From the NCBI GenBank assembly GCA_038144425.1, contig JAYQNS010000002.1, positions 372,001 through 436,000 on the forward strand: a stretch of DNA of 64,000 nucleotides, in the 5' to 3' direction. This DNA comes from Salivita marina. Lineage in GTDB: Bacteria > Pseudomonadota > Gammaproteobacteria > Pseudomonadales > Azotimanducaceae. Positions 37,787 to 45,937 of the stretch are shown in pieces. The position numbers and the translations under genes are program-made. A model generated the notes under the pieces. It ran no database searches and was not told where the DNA came from. It was given only the letters and a program-made list of their open reading frames with translations. Within the stretch, counting starts at the first letter, position 1; every line of letters begins with the position of its first letter.

Positions 37787-38755
37787 TTGAATCGCATTGC
37801 TATCCTCAGTAACGCCGGAAGCGGTCGTAACGCGCGGAAGGCCGCGCTCATCGAGAGCTTCGGTGGCCTTACGGCAGTGCATCAAGAGGTTACCCGATCG
37901 GCGGCGGATCTGCCGAGGGCCCTGGAGGCGCTCCTGGCCCGAAACCCCTCCGTCCTTGCGATCAATGGGGGGGACGGTACCGTGCACGCCGTGCTCACGG
38001 CGCTCGGGGATCGCCCCGCGCCGCCCCTCGCCGTCTTGCCCGCGGGCAGTACCAACATGACCGCCCATGATCTTCGCTGCGGAGGACGCCTTAGCCGTCG
38101 TCGGCGAGCGCTCCTCGCCCTTCGCGATCTGCCCCGGGAAACCTGGCCCACCCTGTCCCGAGCGCCCCTCGCCCTGCGCTGCCCGGACGGCCGGGAGCTT
38201 CGCGGCTTTTTCTTTGGCATGGGCATGATTGTGCGGGGCATTGAATACTGGCATGCCAGCCTGCGCCACGGCGGCGGCGCTGGAGAGTGGGCAGCGGGGG
38301 CCGCCCTGCTGCGGGTGGCCCTGGGCATGCTCCGCCGGGAAGCCCCCTTTGATACGCCGGCGCAGGTGCCAGCGATGCTCGACGGCGATCCCTTGCCCCC
38401 TGCACCCAAGAGCCTTTTTTTGGCCAGCACCATGCAGCGCCTTTTCCTCGGCATGACCCCGTTCTGGGGAGTGGAGGCGGGACCCCTGGCCTGTACCTGG
38501 CTGAGTGATCGTCCCCGGGGCTTAGGCTGGCGGCTGCCGGCCCTGCTCACGGGGCGGGCCCGGTTCTTGTCGCCGGAGGCGGGCTTCTTCAGCCGTCGCG
38601 GGGAAACGCTTTCCCTCACGGTGGAGGAACCCTGGGTGATCGATGGCGAGGCCTACACTGATCAAGGAACGCTCGCCTTGCGGGCCGCTTCCCTTCGAAC
38701 CTTCGTGGCCCTTGCGGGGCCAGGCAAGGCTGGGTCCTGGGGGCAGGGAGGCTAG
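37787..38755 (+). CDS. Diacylglycerol/sphingoid lipid kinase family protein, candidate ceramide kinase
   Basis: DAGK-catalytic-domain protein of about 322 residues. The nucleotide and metal motifs are ILSNAGSGRN (residues 6-15), INGGDGTVHAVLTAL (GGDGT at 61-65) and VLPAGSTNMTAHDL (GTxN-like). The TTG start at 37787 gives LNRIAILSNAGSGR, the usual N-terminal distance; an upstream GTG would add 33 residues without similarity. In Caulobacter a kinase of this type phosphorylates ceramide as the first step to anionic ceramide phosphoglycerate. Next to a Tam41-like enzyme, SPT and ACP, ceramide is the favoured substrate; diacylglycerol remains possible. Confidence 0.8.
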   Translation: MNRIAILSNAGSGRNARKAALIESFGGLTAVHQEVTRSAADLPRALEALLARNPSVLAINGGDGTVHAVLTALGDRPAPPLAVLPAGSTNMTAHDLRCGGRLSRRRRALLALRDLPRETWPTLSRAPLALRCPDGRELRGFFFGMGMIVRGIEYWHASLRHGGGAGEWAAGAALLRVALGMLRREAPFDTPAQVPAMLDGDPLPPAPKSLFLASTMQRLFLGMTPFWGVEAGPLACTWLSDRPRGLGWRLPALLTGRARFLSPEAGFFSRRGETLSLTVEEPWVIDGEAYTDQGTLALRAASLRTFVALAGPGKAGSWGQGG

Positions 38756-39661
38756 ATGACTTTCGCGGCCCTTGAACAGCAGGCGCGCGCTGCGCTCCGC
38801 CGAGAACTCGATCGCCCGCCTCAGCTCGCCCTTGAGCCGCTCCTTAGGACGATTGCGGATCGCTATGGGGAAGGGCTTGTGGCCGTTCTCTATTACGGGT
38901 CCTGCCGCCGCGAAGACACCCTCGAGGGGCTCGCGGATTTTCACGTCGTTGTGAAAGATTTCTCGGCGCTGCCCTGGGGTCTGGCCTTGGCGGCGCGCCT
39001 TTTACCGCCGAACGTTTACTATCTTGAGGTGCCTACGGAGGCTGGGACCCTTCGCTGTAAATACGCGCTCCTCACCCAGCGGCAATTCCTCTTCGGCTGC
39101 AGCCGTCTTTCGGCCTTCCCTTACTTCTGGGCGCGCTATGCTCAGCCCATGAGCCTCCTGGCCTGCGAGGACGAGGAAACTCGAGCGCTTCTCGCATCGG
39201 CCATGCTTGGGGCCGCGGAAACTCTCCTCGTGCGGACCTTACCTGGGCTGCCCGAAGGCGTTAGCGGGAAAGCCCTTTGGCAAGCGGCCCTGGGGCATAC
39301 CTATGGCACGGAGCTCCGCCCCGAGGGGCCGGAGCGCGGGGACGTCATTATCGAGCGGGACTTGGCCTTTTTTGAGGCGCTCAGCGCGCCTGTGCTCGCA
39401 CGGGAGCGTGCTTGGCGCGCGCGCAGCGGTCCGCGCTGGGCACGGGGGTCCTGGGCGCTACGGCGACTGCTCGGAAAACCCCTGGCCCTCGCCCGGCTGC
39501 TCAAGGCGCTCCTCACCTTTGAGGGTGCGCTGGACTATGGCGCCTGGAAACTGGAGCGGCATAGCGGCGAGCGGCTGACGATTACGCCGCGCCTGCGCCG
39601 CTTCCCGTGGCTCTTTGTCTGGCCCGAGCTATGGCGCCTGTGGCGGGCGGGGCGCCTCTAA
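38756..39661 (+). CDS. Tam41-like nucleotidyltransferase, candidate CDP-lipid synthase
   Basis: A 301-residue protein beginning immediately after the kinase stop. Residues about 44-66 read LYYGSCRREDTLEGLADFHV, similar to the YGSG...(M)LDFxxxV nucleotidyltransferase core of Tam41, the mitochondrial phosphatidate cytidylyltransferase. Further Tam41-like segments are LLPPNVYYLEV, LRCKYALLTQRQFLFG and the DEETRALLASAMLGAAETLLV helix. If so, it would turn a phosphorylated lipid made by the neighbouring kinase into a CDP-lipid. The similarity is read by eye and the second acidic residue is His (DFH) instead of Asp, so specificity is uncertain. Confidence 0.6.
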   Translation: MTFAALEQQARAALRRELDRPPQLALEPLLRTIADRYGEGLVAVLYYGSCRREDTLEGLADFHVVVKDFSALPWGLALAARLLPPNVYYLEVPTEAGTLRCKYALLTQRQFLFGCSRLSAFPYFWARYAQPMSLLACEDEETRALLASAMLGAAETLLVRTLPGLPEGVSGKALWQAALGHTYGTELRPEGPERGDVIIERDLAFFEALSAPVLARERAWRARSGPRWARGSWALRRLLGKPLALARLLKALLTFEGALDYGAWKLERHSGERLTITPRLRRFPWLFVWPELWRLWRAGRL

Positions 39662-40755
39662 TGGGCGCGCGCCTGTGGGTGCTAGAGGGGGGGAAGCCGG
39701 GTGACACAACGCAGCTTCTGAACCTGGCAGAGCGCCTCTCCGTCCCCTTCGAGCGCCGCCGCTTAGTGCCGAAGGCGCGCTGGATTTTTGGGAAGCCTCC
39801 GCTCCTTCCAAGCCTTTATCCCTTTGATTTGTCCGCTTCTGATCCCCTCGCCCCCCCATGGCCGGAGGTGATTCTGGTCGCCGGGCGCCGGCCCACCATG
39901 GCGGCCCTTTGGGTTCAGCGGCAAAGCCAGGGCCGCACCCAGCTCGTGATCCTCGGACGGCCGAAGGGCTATCGGAGCCGCTTCTCCCTTATTCTCGCGC
40001 CGCCCCAAGCCCTGGTTCCCGAGGCGCCGGATGTCCTGACCCTAGAGGCACCGCTCTTTATCCCTAAGGCGCCGGCTCTGGCGCCGGAAGCTCGAGCGCT
40101 GGAGGACGAGCTGCGCGCTCTGCCTCGTCCCCTGACCGCAGTGATGCTTGGAAGGGCCACGCGCCCCTATCGGTTTGATGAAGCCGTGCTCACGGACCTG
40201 CTTAAAGCGTTGACCCAGCAGCCCGAGCGGTCCCGCGGCACCCTCTTCTTCTGCGGCTCCCGCCGCACTGCGCCGGCGGTGCTTGACGCCCTGACCCAGC
40301 GCCTGCCCCCTGGCGCGCGGCTTTACCGTTGGCAAGAGCAGGATCCTGCGAATCCCTATGGGGCCCTGCGGCGCCAGGCCGATCAGCTCATTGCCACCAG
40401 CGATTCCCTGTCCATGCTCATGGAATTGAGCGGGGACAGGGCGCCCCTGGGCATCTATCCCTTGCCAAAAACGGTAGACTGGCGCGAGCGCTTGGAACGC
40501 TTGGTGGGCGCCTTTCCGCGCCTGGCGGCTCTGCGCGCTTCGGCGGTGGCTCGGGGCTGGTTGCCGGCGCCGCGGAACCTCGATGCCGTTGCGCAGGCGC
40601 TGGTGGCCTCGGGCGCTGCCTATCGCTTGGGAGAAGGGCAGGCCCCTTCGATTCAGGTGGAAGGCATTAGCGGTGAGCGGGCGCTTGCGAAGGCCTGCGC
40701 CGCGGTTGAAGCTCTTCTCGCGAAGGCGCACCGATCTAATTTGGGGGACCCATGA
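39661..40755 (+). CDS. ELM1-family protein (DUF1022), copy 1
   Basis: A 364-residue protein with the ELM1 pattern: LWVLEGGKPGDTTQLLNLAERL at the N-terminus, DPLAPPWPEVILVAGRRPTMAALW, a QLVILGRP segment, and the C-terminal GSRRTAPAVLDAL / QADQLIATSDSLSMLMEL stretch, typical of the GT-B-like family named after the plant mitochondrial fission factor ELM1. Bacterial members are thought to be glycosyltransferase-like; their reaction is unknown. The ATG overlaps the stop of the Tam41-like gene by one base. One of three family members in this cluster. Confidence 0.85.
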   Translation: MGARLWVLEGGKPGDTTQLLNLAERLSVPFERRRLVPKARWIFGKPPLLPSLYPFDLSASDPLAPPWPEVILVAGRRPTMAALWVQRQSQGRTQLVILGRPKGYRSRFSLILAPPQALVPEAPDVLTLEAPLFIPKAPALAPEARALEDELRALPRPLTAVMLGRATRPYRFDEAVLTDLLKALTQQPERSRGTLFFCGSRRTAPAVLDALTQRLPPGARLYRWQEQDPANPYGALRRQADQLIATSDSLSMLMELSGDRAPLGIYPLPKTVDWRERLERLVGAFPRLAALRASAVARGWLPAPRNLDAVAQALVASGAAYRLGEGQAPSIQVEGISGERALAKACAAVEALLAKAHRSNLGDP

Positions 40756-41675
40756 CCGATGCTTTGCTAACCCTACGCCGCAGCCTCGAACGCGGTGGTG
40801 CCCTGCTGATGAGCGATCAGCACCGGGTGCGCCTAGAGCGCTGGGTTCGGGGCGGCTTGGAAGCGCGGCGTCTCCGCCAGGCCGATGCTGCCGTGGTGTC
40901 CTTTGGAAAGGCCGGGCGCACCTGGCTGCGGGTCATGCTGTCCCACTTTTACCGGGCGCGCTACGGTATCGACGAGCCGATCCTTTTCGAATTCGACAAT
41001 TTGCATCGCTTGAACCGGGCCATCCCTAAGCTCTTCTTTACCCACGATAACTACCTTGGGGACTGGACGGGCCAGGGGCGCAGTAAGGCCGACTATTTCG
41101 AACGCCCCGTGCTCTTTCTGGCGCGCCACCCGGCGGACACGGCGGTTTCCCAGTACCACCAGTGGGCCCACCGTATGCGGCCCCATAAAAAGTTACTCAA
41201 TCAATACCCGTCCCACGGTGAGACGCTCTCCCTCTTTGAATTTGTGATGGGAGAGGGCGGGGGGATTCCGCGCATTGTGCGGTTTATGAATGATTGGGCC
41301 GAGGCGTTCCCGAAGACGCTTCGCCATCAAGTGGTGCGCTATGAAGATCTGCGCGCCGAAACCACGGCAACGCTGGCCTCCGTGCTCACCTTTCTGGGCG
41401 CGCCGAAGGATCCGGAAGCCGTGCAGGCGGCGGTGGACTTCGCCTCCTTTGAACGCATGAAGGCCCGGGAGGCCACGGGGGAGCGCATGGCCGGGGCGGG
41501 GGATCGGCTTACCGCCGCCGACCCGAACAATCCCGACTCCTTCAAGACCCGGCGGGCAAAGGTGGCGGGCTATCGCGACGATTTCACCGCTGAGGAACTG
41601 GCGGAGATTGACCAGTACATTGACACCCATCTCCATCCCCGCTTCGCCTACGGGCGCGGGCAAGAAAACGGCTGA
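40752..41675 (+). CDS. Sulfotransferase domain protein
   Basis: PAPS-dependent sulfotransferase of 307 residues. The 5'-phosphosulfate loop is VVSFGKAGRTWLR (residues 48-60), the 3'-phosphate motif is LFLARHPADTAVSQYHQW, then VVRYEDLRAETTATLASVLTFLGAP and KVAGYRDDFTAEELAEID, matching the RKGxxGDW-like C-terminal PAPS site. No signal peptide, so it acts in the cytoplasm. Its start overlaps the end of the first ELM1 gene (ATGA). In this setting a sulfated sphingolipid or glycolipid headgroup is the natural hypothesis. Confidence 0.85.
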   Translation: MTDALLTLRRSLERGGALLMSDQHRVRLERWVRGGLEARRLRQADAAVVSFGKAGRTWLRVMLSHFYRARYGIDEPILFEFDNLHRLNRAIPKLFFTHDNYLGDWTGQGRSKADYFERPVLFLARHPADTAVSQYHQWAHRMRPHKKLLNQYPSHGETLSLFEFVMGEGGGIPRIVRFMNDWAEAFPKTLRHQVVRYEDLRAETTATLASVLTFLGAPKDPEAVQAAVDFASFERMKAREATGERMAGAGDRLTAADPNNPDSFKTRRAKVAGYRDDFTAEELAEIDQYIDTHLHPRFAYGRGQENG

Positions 41676-41688
41676 AGAGGCCCTGGCT

Positions 41689-42627
41689 ATGGCTAAACCG
41701 TGCGTTTTTATCCACACCAACCATAAGCAGATCCTAGGGGCTAAGGTGGCGCGCTGGGCGCTCAAGCGGCAAGCCGCGGACCCCGAGGCCTTTGATGTGG
41801 CGTTTATTGATACTCGGGATTACCCCGTCTTCGCCGAACACGAGGGCCAGGCCTATCTTCGCGATGGCGTGGAGCGGGTGTGGCTGAACGAGGATTTGCA
41901 GTCCTTCACGCCCCTTCGCTTTATGCCGCCCAAGCTCATGGGCTACCAGGGACGGGCCGTGGTGATGGATCCAGACATTTTTGCCCTCGGGGACATCACG
42001 GCCCTGCTCGAGCGGGATATGGGCGGCAAGGCGATTCTGTGCCGGAAGCGCTCCGGCCCCAAGGGCGCTATTGATAAATGCTGGGCGTCCAGCGTCATGC
42101 TTCTGGATTGTGCCAAGCTCACCCATTGGGATGGGGAGCAGGGCTTCCGGGAGCTCTTCGCGCGCACCCGGGACTACTCCCAGTGGGTTTGTCTGAAGCT
42201 AGAAGACCCCAACACGATCGGGCTGCTCGAGCCAGAATGGAACGACTTTGACCGGCTCACCCCCGCCACCCAGTTGCTTCATACCACCCGGCGCATGACC
42301 CAGCCGTGGAAGACCGGCCTTCCCGTGGATTGGCGCCCAGCGGAGCGCTTCCGGGCCTTTCCACCTCTAGGGTGGCTCATGCGGGCCCGGCGAAAGCTTT
42401 TCGGCGAGTACGCCTTCCTGGGAAATTATCGGCGCCACCCCGATGCCAATCAGGAAGTGCTGTTTTTTGGCTTGCTTAAGGAATGCCTAGCCCAGGGCGC
42501 GATCACGGAAGAGGAACTGCGCCAGGAGATGGCCGTGAACCATCTTCGCCACGACGCTTTCGAGGTGCTCGAGCGCACCCCGGACCTCGCCCCGCCCCCA
42601 GCGCCGCCCCTTGCGCTGAGCGCCTAG
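41689..42627 (+). CDS. GT8-like glycosyltransferase
   Basis: A 312-residue cytoplasmic protein. It starts MAKPCVFIHTNHKQILGAKVAR and carries a DxD-like motif in RAVVMDPDIFALGDITALLERDM, the layout seen in GT-A retaining enzymes of the GT8 type. WASSVMLLDCAKL and WNDFDRLTPATQLLHTT follow, also GT8-like. Donor and acceptor are unknown. It lies 13 bases behind the sulfotransferase and shares its CTAG stop with the convergent second ELM1 gene. Confidence 0.68.
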   Translation: MAKPCVFIHTNHKQILGAKVARWALKRQAADPEAFDVAFIDTRDYPVFAEHEGQAYLRDGVERVWLNEDLQSFTPLRFMPPKLMGYQGRAVVMDPDIFALGDITALLERDMGGKAILCRKRSGPKGAIDKCWASSVMLLDCAKLTHWDGEQGFRELFARTRDYSQWVCLKLEDPNTIGLLEPEWNDFDRLTPATQLLHTTRRMTQPWKTGLPVDWRPAERFRAFPPLGWLMRARRKLFGEYAFLGNYRRHPDANQEVLFFGLLKECLAQGAITEEELRQEMAVNHLRHDAFEVLERTPDLAPPPAPPLALSA

Positions 42628-43706
42628 GGACGCAGGTCCTCCATAAGGTGCGCAAGCGCTGCGAGGGCCGCTTCGAGGCTGGTTTCGGACAAGGTGGCGG
42701 CCGCTGGGGACGGCGTTGGCAGGGGGCCGGTCTCGAGGTCCTTTAGCGACCAAAGACCGCCGACGGCCGCCCAGCTGCTCAGCAGGTTCCGGGTGTTCCG
42801 GCGAAAGCGTTGGGGCGCAAGGCCCTGGGCGAGGCGGTGGGTCACGCTCTCCCAGCGGAGGGTCCAGGGTTCCGGAAGCGCCGCGTAGGCGGTGATACAG
42901 CCGGCGCCCATGGCCTCCAAGATCATCGACATGCTGTCCCCCGTGACCACCGCCAGCTTCCCTTCCCCTAGCCAGTGCTGCAGGGGGCTCGGCGCCCCCT
43001 TCGCCTCGTGCCACCAAAAGCCCTCCGCCCCCATGCCTTCCCTTTTGTTGGCGTTGTGGTTGACGTTGTCGCGCAGAACTTCAGCCACCGCAGCTTCCAC
43101 GGCCCTCGGGGTTCGGGGGCTCGTGCTAATGCGCGGGCGAAGCCCATCCCGAGCGCACAGGGCGAGAAAGCGCTGCACGAGGGCCACGGCGAAGGCGGGG
43201 GGGAGGGCCTGGGCCCCTGAGGGCCCGCCCAACAGCAGCAGTCCGTGGTGCCGGGGGCCGGGGGGCGCGGTCGAACCGGCGGGCCCGCCCAGGGGCGTGG
43301 GGAGGCAGACCACGGGGCCCAGCGTCGGATCGAGCGCGTATTGGGCCGTGGTCAGCGTGAGGTCGAGCTGCCTCGGGTGGGTCCAGGGCCGGCCAAGGTG
43401 GACAATTTTGCTGCGCTCGCCGCTCGCTCGCCGAATCCACCGGGCCACCGGTTCGTTACGTCGCCCGGCGGTCAGCACGAGGTCCGGCCAGGGGGGCGTC
43501 AGCGCAGCACGAAGCGGCGCCTGCACGGCGGCTAGGCTCGCTTGCCGAGTCAATTGAAGCCAAAGATCCCAGCCGTTGAAGGCGAGGGCCTTGGCCGTGC
43601 CTTCCCAGCCAAAGCGAGCCGTGGCGGCGGCCCCAAGGGTTTCGAGCTGACGGTTGTCTCCCGCCTTTTGCCCGAGGAGGGTCCAGTAGCGTAGGGGCCT
43701 TGGCAA
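42624..43706 (-). CDS. ELM1-family protein (DUF1022), copy 2
   Basis: A 360-residue paralogue of the gene at 39.7 kb with the same framework: YWTLLGQKAGDNRQLETLG, PPWPDLVLTAGRRNEPVARWIRR, IVHLGRPWTHPRQLDLTLTT, LLLLGGPSG and GKLAVVTGDSMSMILEAMGAG. The TGDSxSM motif near the C-terminus is the strongest family mark. It faces the GT8-like gene and is divergent from lptF (88 bases). A glycosyltransferase-like role in sphingolipid headgroup assembly is inference. Confidence 0.85.
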   Translation of the reverse strand: MPRPLRYWTLLGQKAGDNRQLETLGAAATARFGWEGTAKALAFNGWDLWLQLTRQASLAAVQAPLRAALTPPWPDLVLTAGRRNEPVARWIRRASGERSKIVHLGRPWTHPRQLDLTLTTAQYALDPTLGPVVCLPTPLGGPAGSTAPPGPRHHGLLLLGGPSGAQALPPAFAVALVQRFLALCARDGLRPRISTSPRTPRAVEAAVAEVLRDNVNHNANKREGMGAEGFWWHEAKGAPSPLQHWLGEGKLAVVTGDSMSMILEAMGAGCITAYAALPEPWTLRWESVTHRLAQGLAPQRFRRNTRNLLSSWAAVGGLWSLKDLETGPLPTPSPAAATLSETSLEAALAALAHLMEDLRP

Positions 43707-43794
43707 GCGTGCACTCCCCCGGAAAGTCTCAAAGGCCGTTACACTACACCACTTAGGCGCGTGGGCGCCGGAAGGCAGGGCGGGAAACGGCGTC

Positions 43795-44850
43795 TTGATA
43801 CTCGATCACTACCTATTACGGCAGGTGCTGGGCCCCTTCGTGTTGGGCGTGGCGCTGCTGTGCGTGGTCTTCGCCGCCTTTGCCGGATCCAACGTTCTCG
43901 CTGATGCCGCCGCCGGGTCCCTGGCGCCGTCCGTGGTGTGGAAGCTCATTGCCTTGAAGCTCCTCGTGGCCGGTGAGGTCATCGTGCCGTCGGCGCTCTT
44001 TTTCGCGGTGCTCTTTGTATTTGAGCGGCTCAGCCGGGACCGGGAACTGGTGGCCATGATGGCCGGTGGGGTCGCGGGACTGCGCCTGCTTTTACCCCTT
44101 GCCCTTGCCGGGGCCATCGCTGCCGTTCTCGTCGCCCTCCTGTCCTTAGAGCTGCGCCCTTGGGCCTATCGAACTAGCTACCTCCTTGAGGATTTGGCCA
44201 CCCGTCCGGACGTGAGCACCATGCGGGCAGGGCGCTTCTACGCCCTCGGTCCTCAGTTGGTGGTCACCGCCAGTGGCGTGGACGGGGAGGGGAGGACGCT
44301 CCGGGACGTCTTTGCGCGGCAGCAGGAGGGGGAAGCGCTTCAGCTTATCCGCGCCGAGGCCGCCCATCTGGCGCCCCCTGATGACGATGGGGTGCAGGTG
44401 GTGGAGTTTCGGCACGGTGAGATGCTTACGCTGCGCGATGGAGTCCAGCAGGGGGACCGGCGCCAGCGCTTTGAATCCCTAACCTATCGATGGCGCTACG
44501 GGGCTGTGCTGGGGCGCCCTGACCATCGCCGAGCCCAGGCGACGGCGGCGCTTCAGCCCTCCCCGGCCCCCAAGGATCGGGCGGAGTTTCAGTGGCGTGT
44601 GACTATGCCCGTGCTGGCCTTCGCCATGACCGTTTTGGCCGCGGCTTTAGGCGCGTTCCTACCGCTAGCCGGGCGCTGGCGCATGGCCGCAGCGGTAGGG
44701 CTCTATACCGCGGTGTTCTATTTAGCGGCGGCGGCGCAAACGGCGCTAGAGAACGGATCCCTCGCGGCCTTTCCTGGGCTCTATGGCCTCCCCCTGCTCC
44801 CCCTGCTGGCGGCGGTGGTGGTGGCCTTCCTCGGACGGCGCCTCGCGTGA
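43795..44850 (+). CDS. lptF: LptF-type permease of the LPS/glycolipid export ABC transporter
   Basis: Inner-membrane permease of the YjgP/YjgQ family. It starts ILDHYLLRQVLGPFVLGVALLCVVFAAF, has three N-terminal helices with the family GxxxFALL-like and LSRDRELVAMMAGGVAG coupling-helix motif, a periplasmic beta-jellyroll domain (about residues 115-245) and three C-terminal helices. 351 residues, near the usual 366. In the canonical machine LptB2FG extracts LPS from the inner membrane. Here it is not next to pepA as in many gammaproteobacteria but in the middle of a sphingolipid cluster, and it overlaps lptG (GTGA). Confidence 0.92.
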   Translation: MILDHYLLRQVLGPFVLGVALLCVVFAAFAGSNVLADAAAGSLAPSVVWKLIALKLLVAGEVIVPSALFFAVLFVFERLSRDRELVAMMAGGVAGLRLLLPLALAGAIAAVLVALLSLELRPWAYRTSYLLEDLATRPDVSTMRAGRFYALGPQLVVTASGVDGEGRTLRDVFARQQEGEALQLIRAEAAHLAPPDDDGVQVVEFRHGEMLTLRDGVQQGDRRQRFESLTYRWRYGAVLGRPDHRRAQATAALQPSPAPKDRAEFQWRVTMPVLAFAMTVLAAALGAFLPLAGRWRMAAAVGLYTAVFYLAAAAQTALENGSLAAFPGLYGLPLLPLLAAVVVAFLGRRLA

Positions 44851-45910
44851 AGGGCTTCACAAAAGCAGATCGCTACGTCGCCCTTGCGGTGCTCAAGGGC
44901 TATGGGCTCGTGACCACCGTGCTCCTCGTGCTGTTTTCCCTCTTCGCCTTTCGGGAGGAGCTCGAAAGCGTGGGCGCCGGCGCCTACAACGCTCTGGGGG
45001 CGCTGCTCTTTGTGGCCATGACCACGCCTGCGCGCATCCTTCGCCTTCTCCCCTTCGTGACGCTCCTGGGGACGGCCTATGGGCTCTGGCAGCTCGCGCG
45101 GCGCAGTGAGCTGTTGGTTTTGCGGGCCGCCGGCGCTTCCCTGCCGCGCCTGGCGCTGGCGACCCTCCTGCCGGGCTTGCTCATTCTCTTCGCGACCCCG
45201 GTGATGCACGAGTACCTCTCGCCCCGCCTGTATGCGGGGGCAACCCTGGCTCGGGATCTCGCGCTGGGGCGGGCCGATGAGGTCGCCGGACGAGGTTTCT
45301 GGTCGCGCTCTGAACGCACGCTCATCGAGGTCGGCGGGCTGGAGCACGGGCGCGTGCCCACGAATTTGCGCATTTACGAGCTGGGGAGGACGCCACGGTC
45401 CGCTCAGTGATTCTGGCGGCCTCCGCCGACCCCCTCCCCCAGGGCACCTGGCGCCTGGTGGAGGCGGAGCGTCGGGTGTTCACGCAGGACGGCATGGTCC
45501 GTACCGCAGCCCCGGCGGAATGGCGGCCCTGGTGGGTAGATGAGAGCTTTCTTCGTGCGCCCCCGGTGGACAGCTTGTCCTTCTCCGACCTAGCCGGGTA
45601 CGTGCGCTATCTCCAGGAGACGGGGCAGCCGTCGGCGCGCTGGGAACTCGCCTACTGGCGCATGTGGGCCCTCCCCCTCACCGCCGTACTGCTGGGCTTG
45701 CTGGCCCTGCCCATGGCTCAGGCCACGGCGCGGCAGGGGACGGCTCGCTATGCGGGCCTCGCACTGGGGACAGGCCTTGCTTACTATTTCCTCGAACAGT
45801 TGCTGAGCAACGTTGGCCTTGTGGCCCAGCTGCCGGCCCTTGGCGTCGCTTTCCTGCCGCCCCTTGTTCTTCTGGGGCTCGTGGGCGTGGTGCTTCGCCC
45901 CAGCACGTGA
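44847..45910 (+). CDS. lptG: LptG-type permease, interrupted by one single-base deletion
   Basis: Second permease of the LptB2FG transporter. GTG 44847 overlaps the lptF stop. The N-terminal part has helices and the RSELLVLRAAGASLPRLALATLLPG coupling motif; after the break the C-terminal part shows YVRYLQETGQPSARWELAYWRM and three helices ending VVLRPST. The frame breaks in the G run 45383-45386: one more G restores IYELGEDATVRSVILAAS and a 354-residue LptG. Both halves are well conserved, so a sequencing error is more likely than a pseudogene. Confidence 0.9.
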
Positions 45911-45937
45911 TTTGCCTCTCTAAAGAAAGGAACGGTT

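Noticed and set aside
38756..39661. Tam41-like protein as a GNAT-type ceramide synthase
   Set aside because: No GNAT acetyl-CoA motif (R/Q-x-x-G-x-G/A) is visible, and the YGSC...DFHVVV pattern fits a nucleotidyltransferase better.
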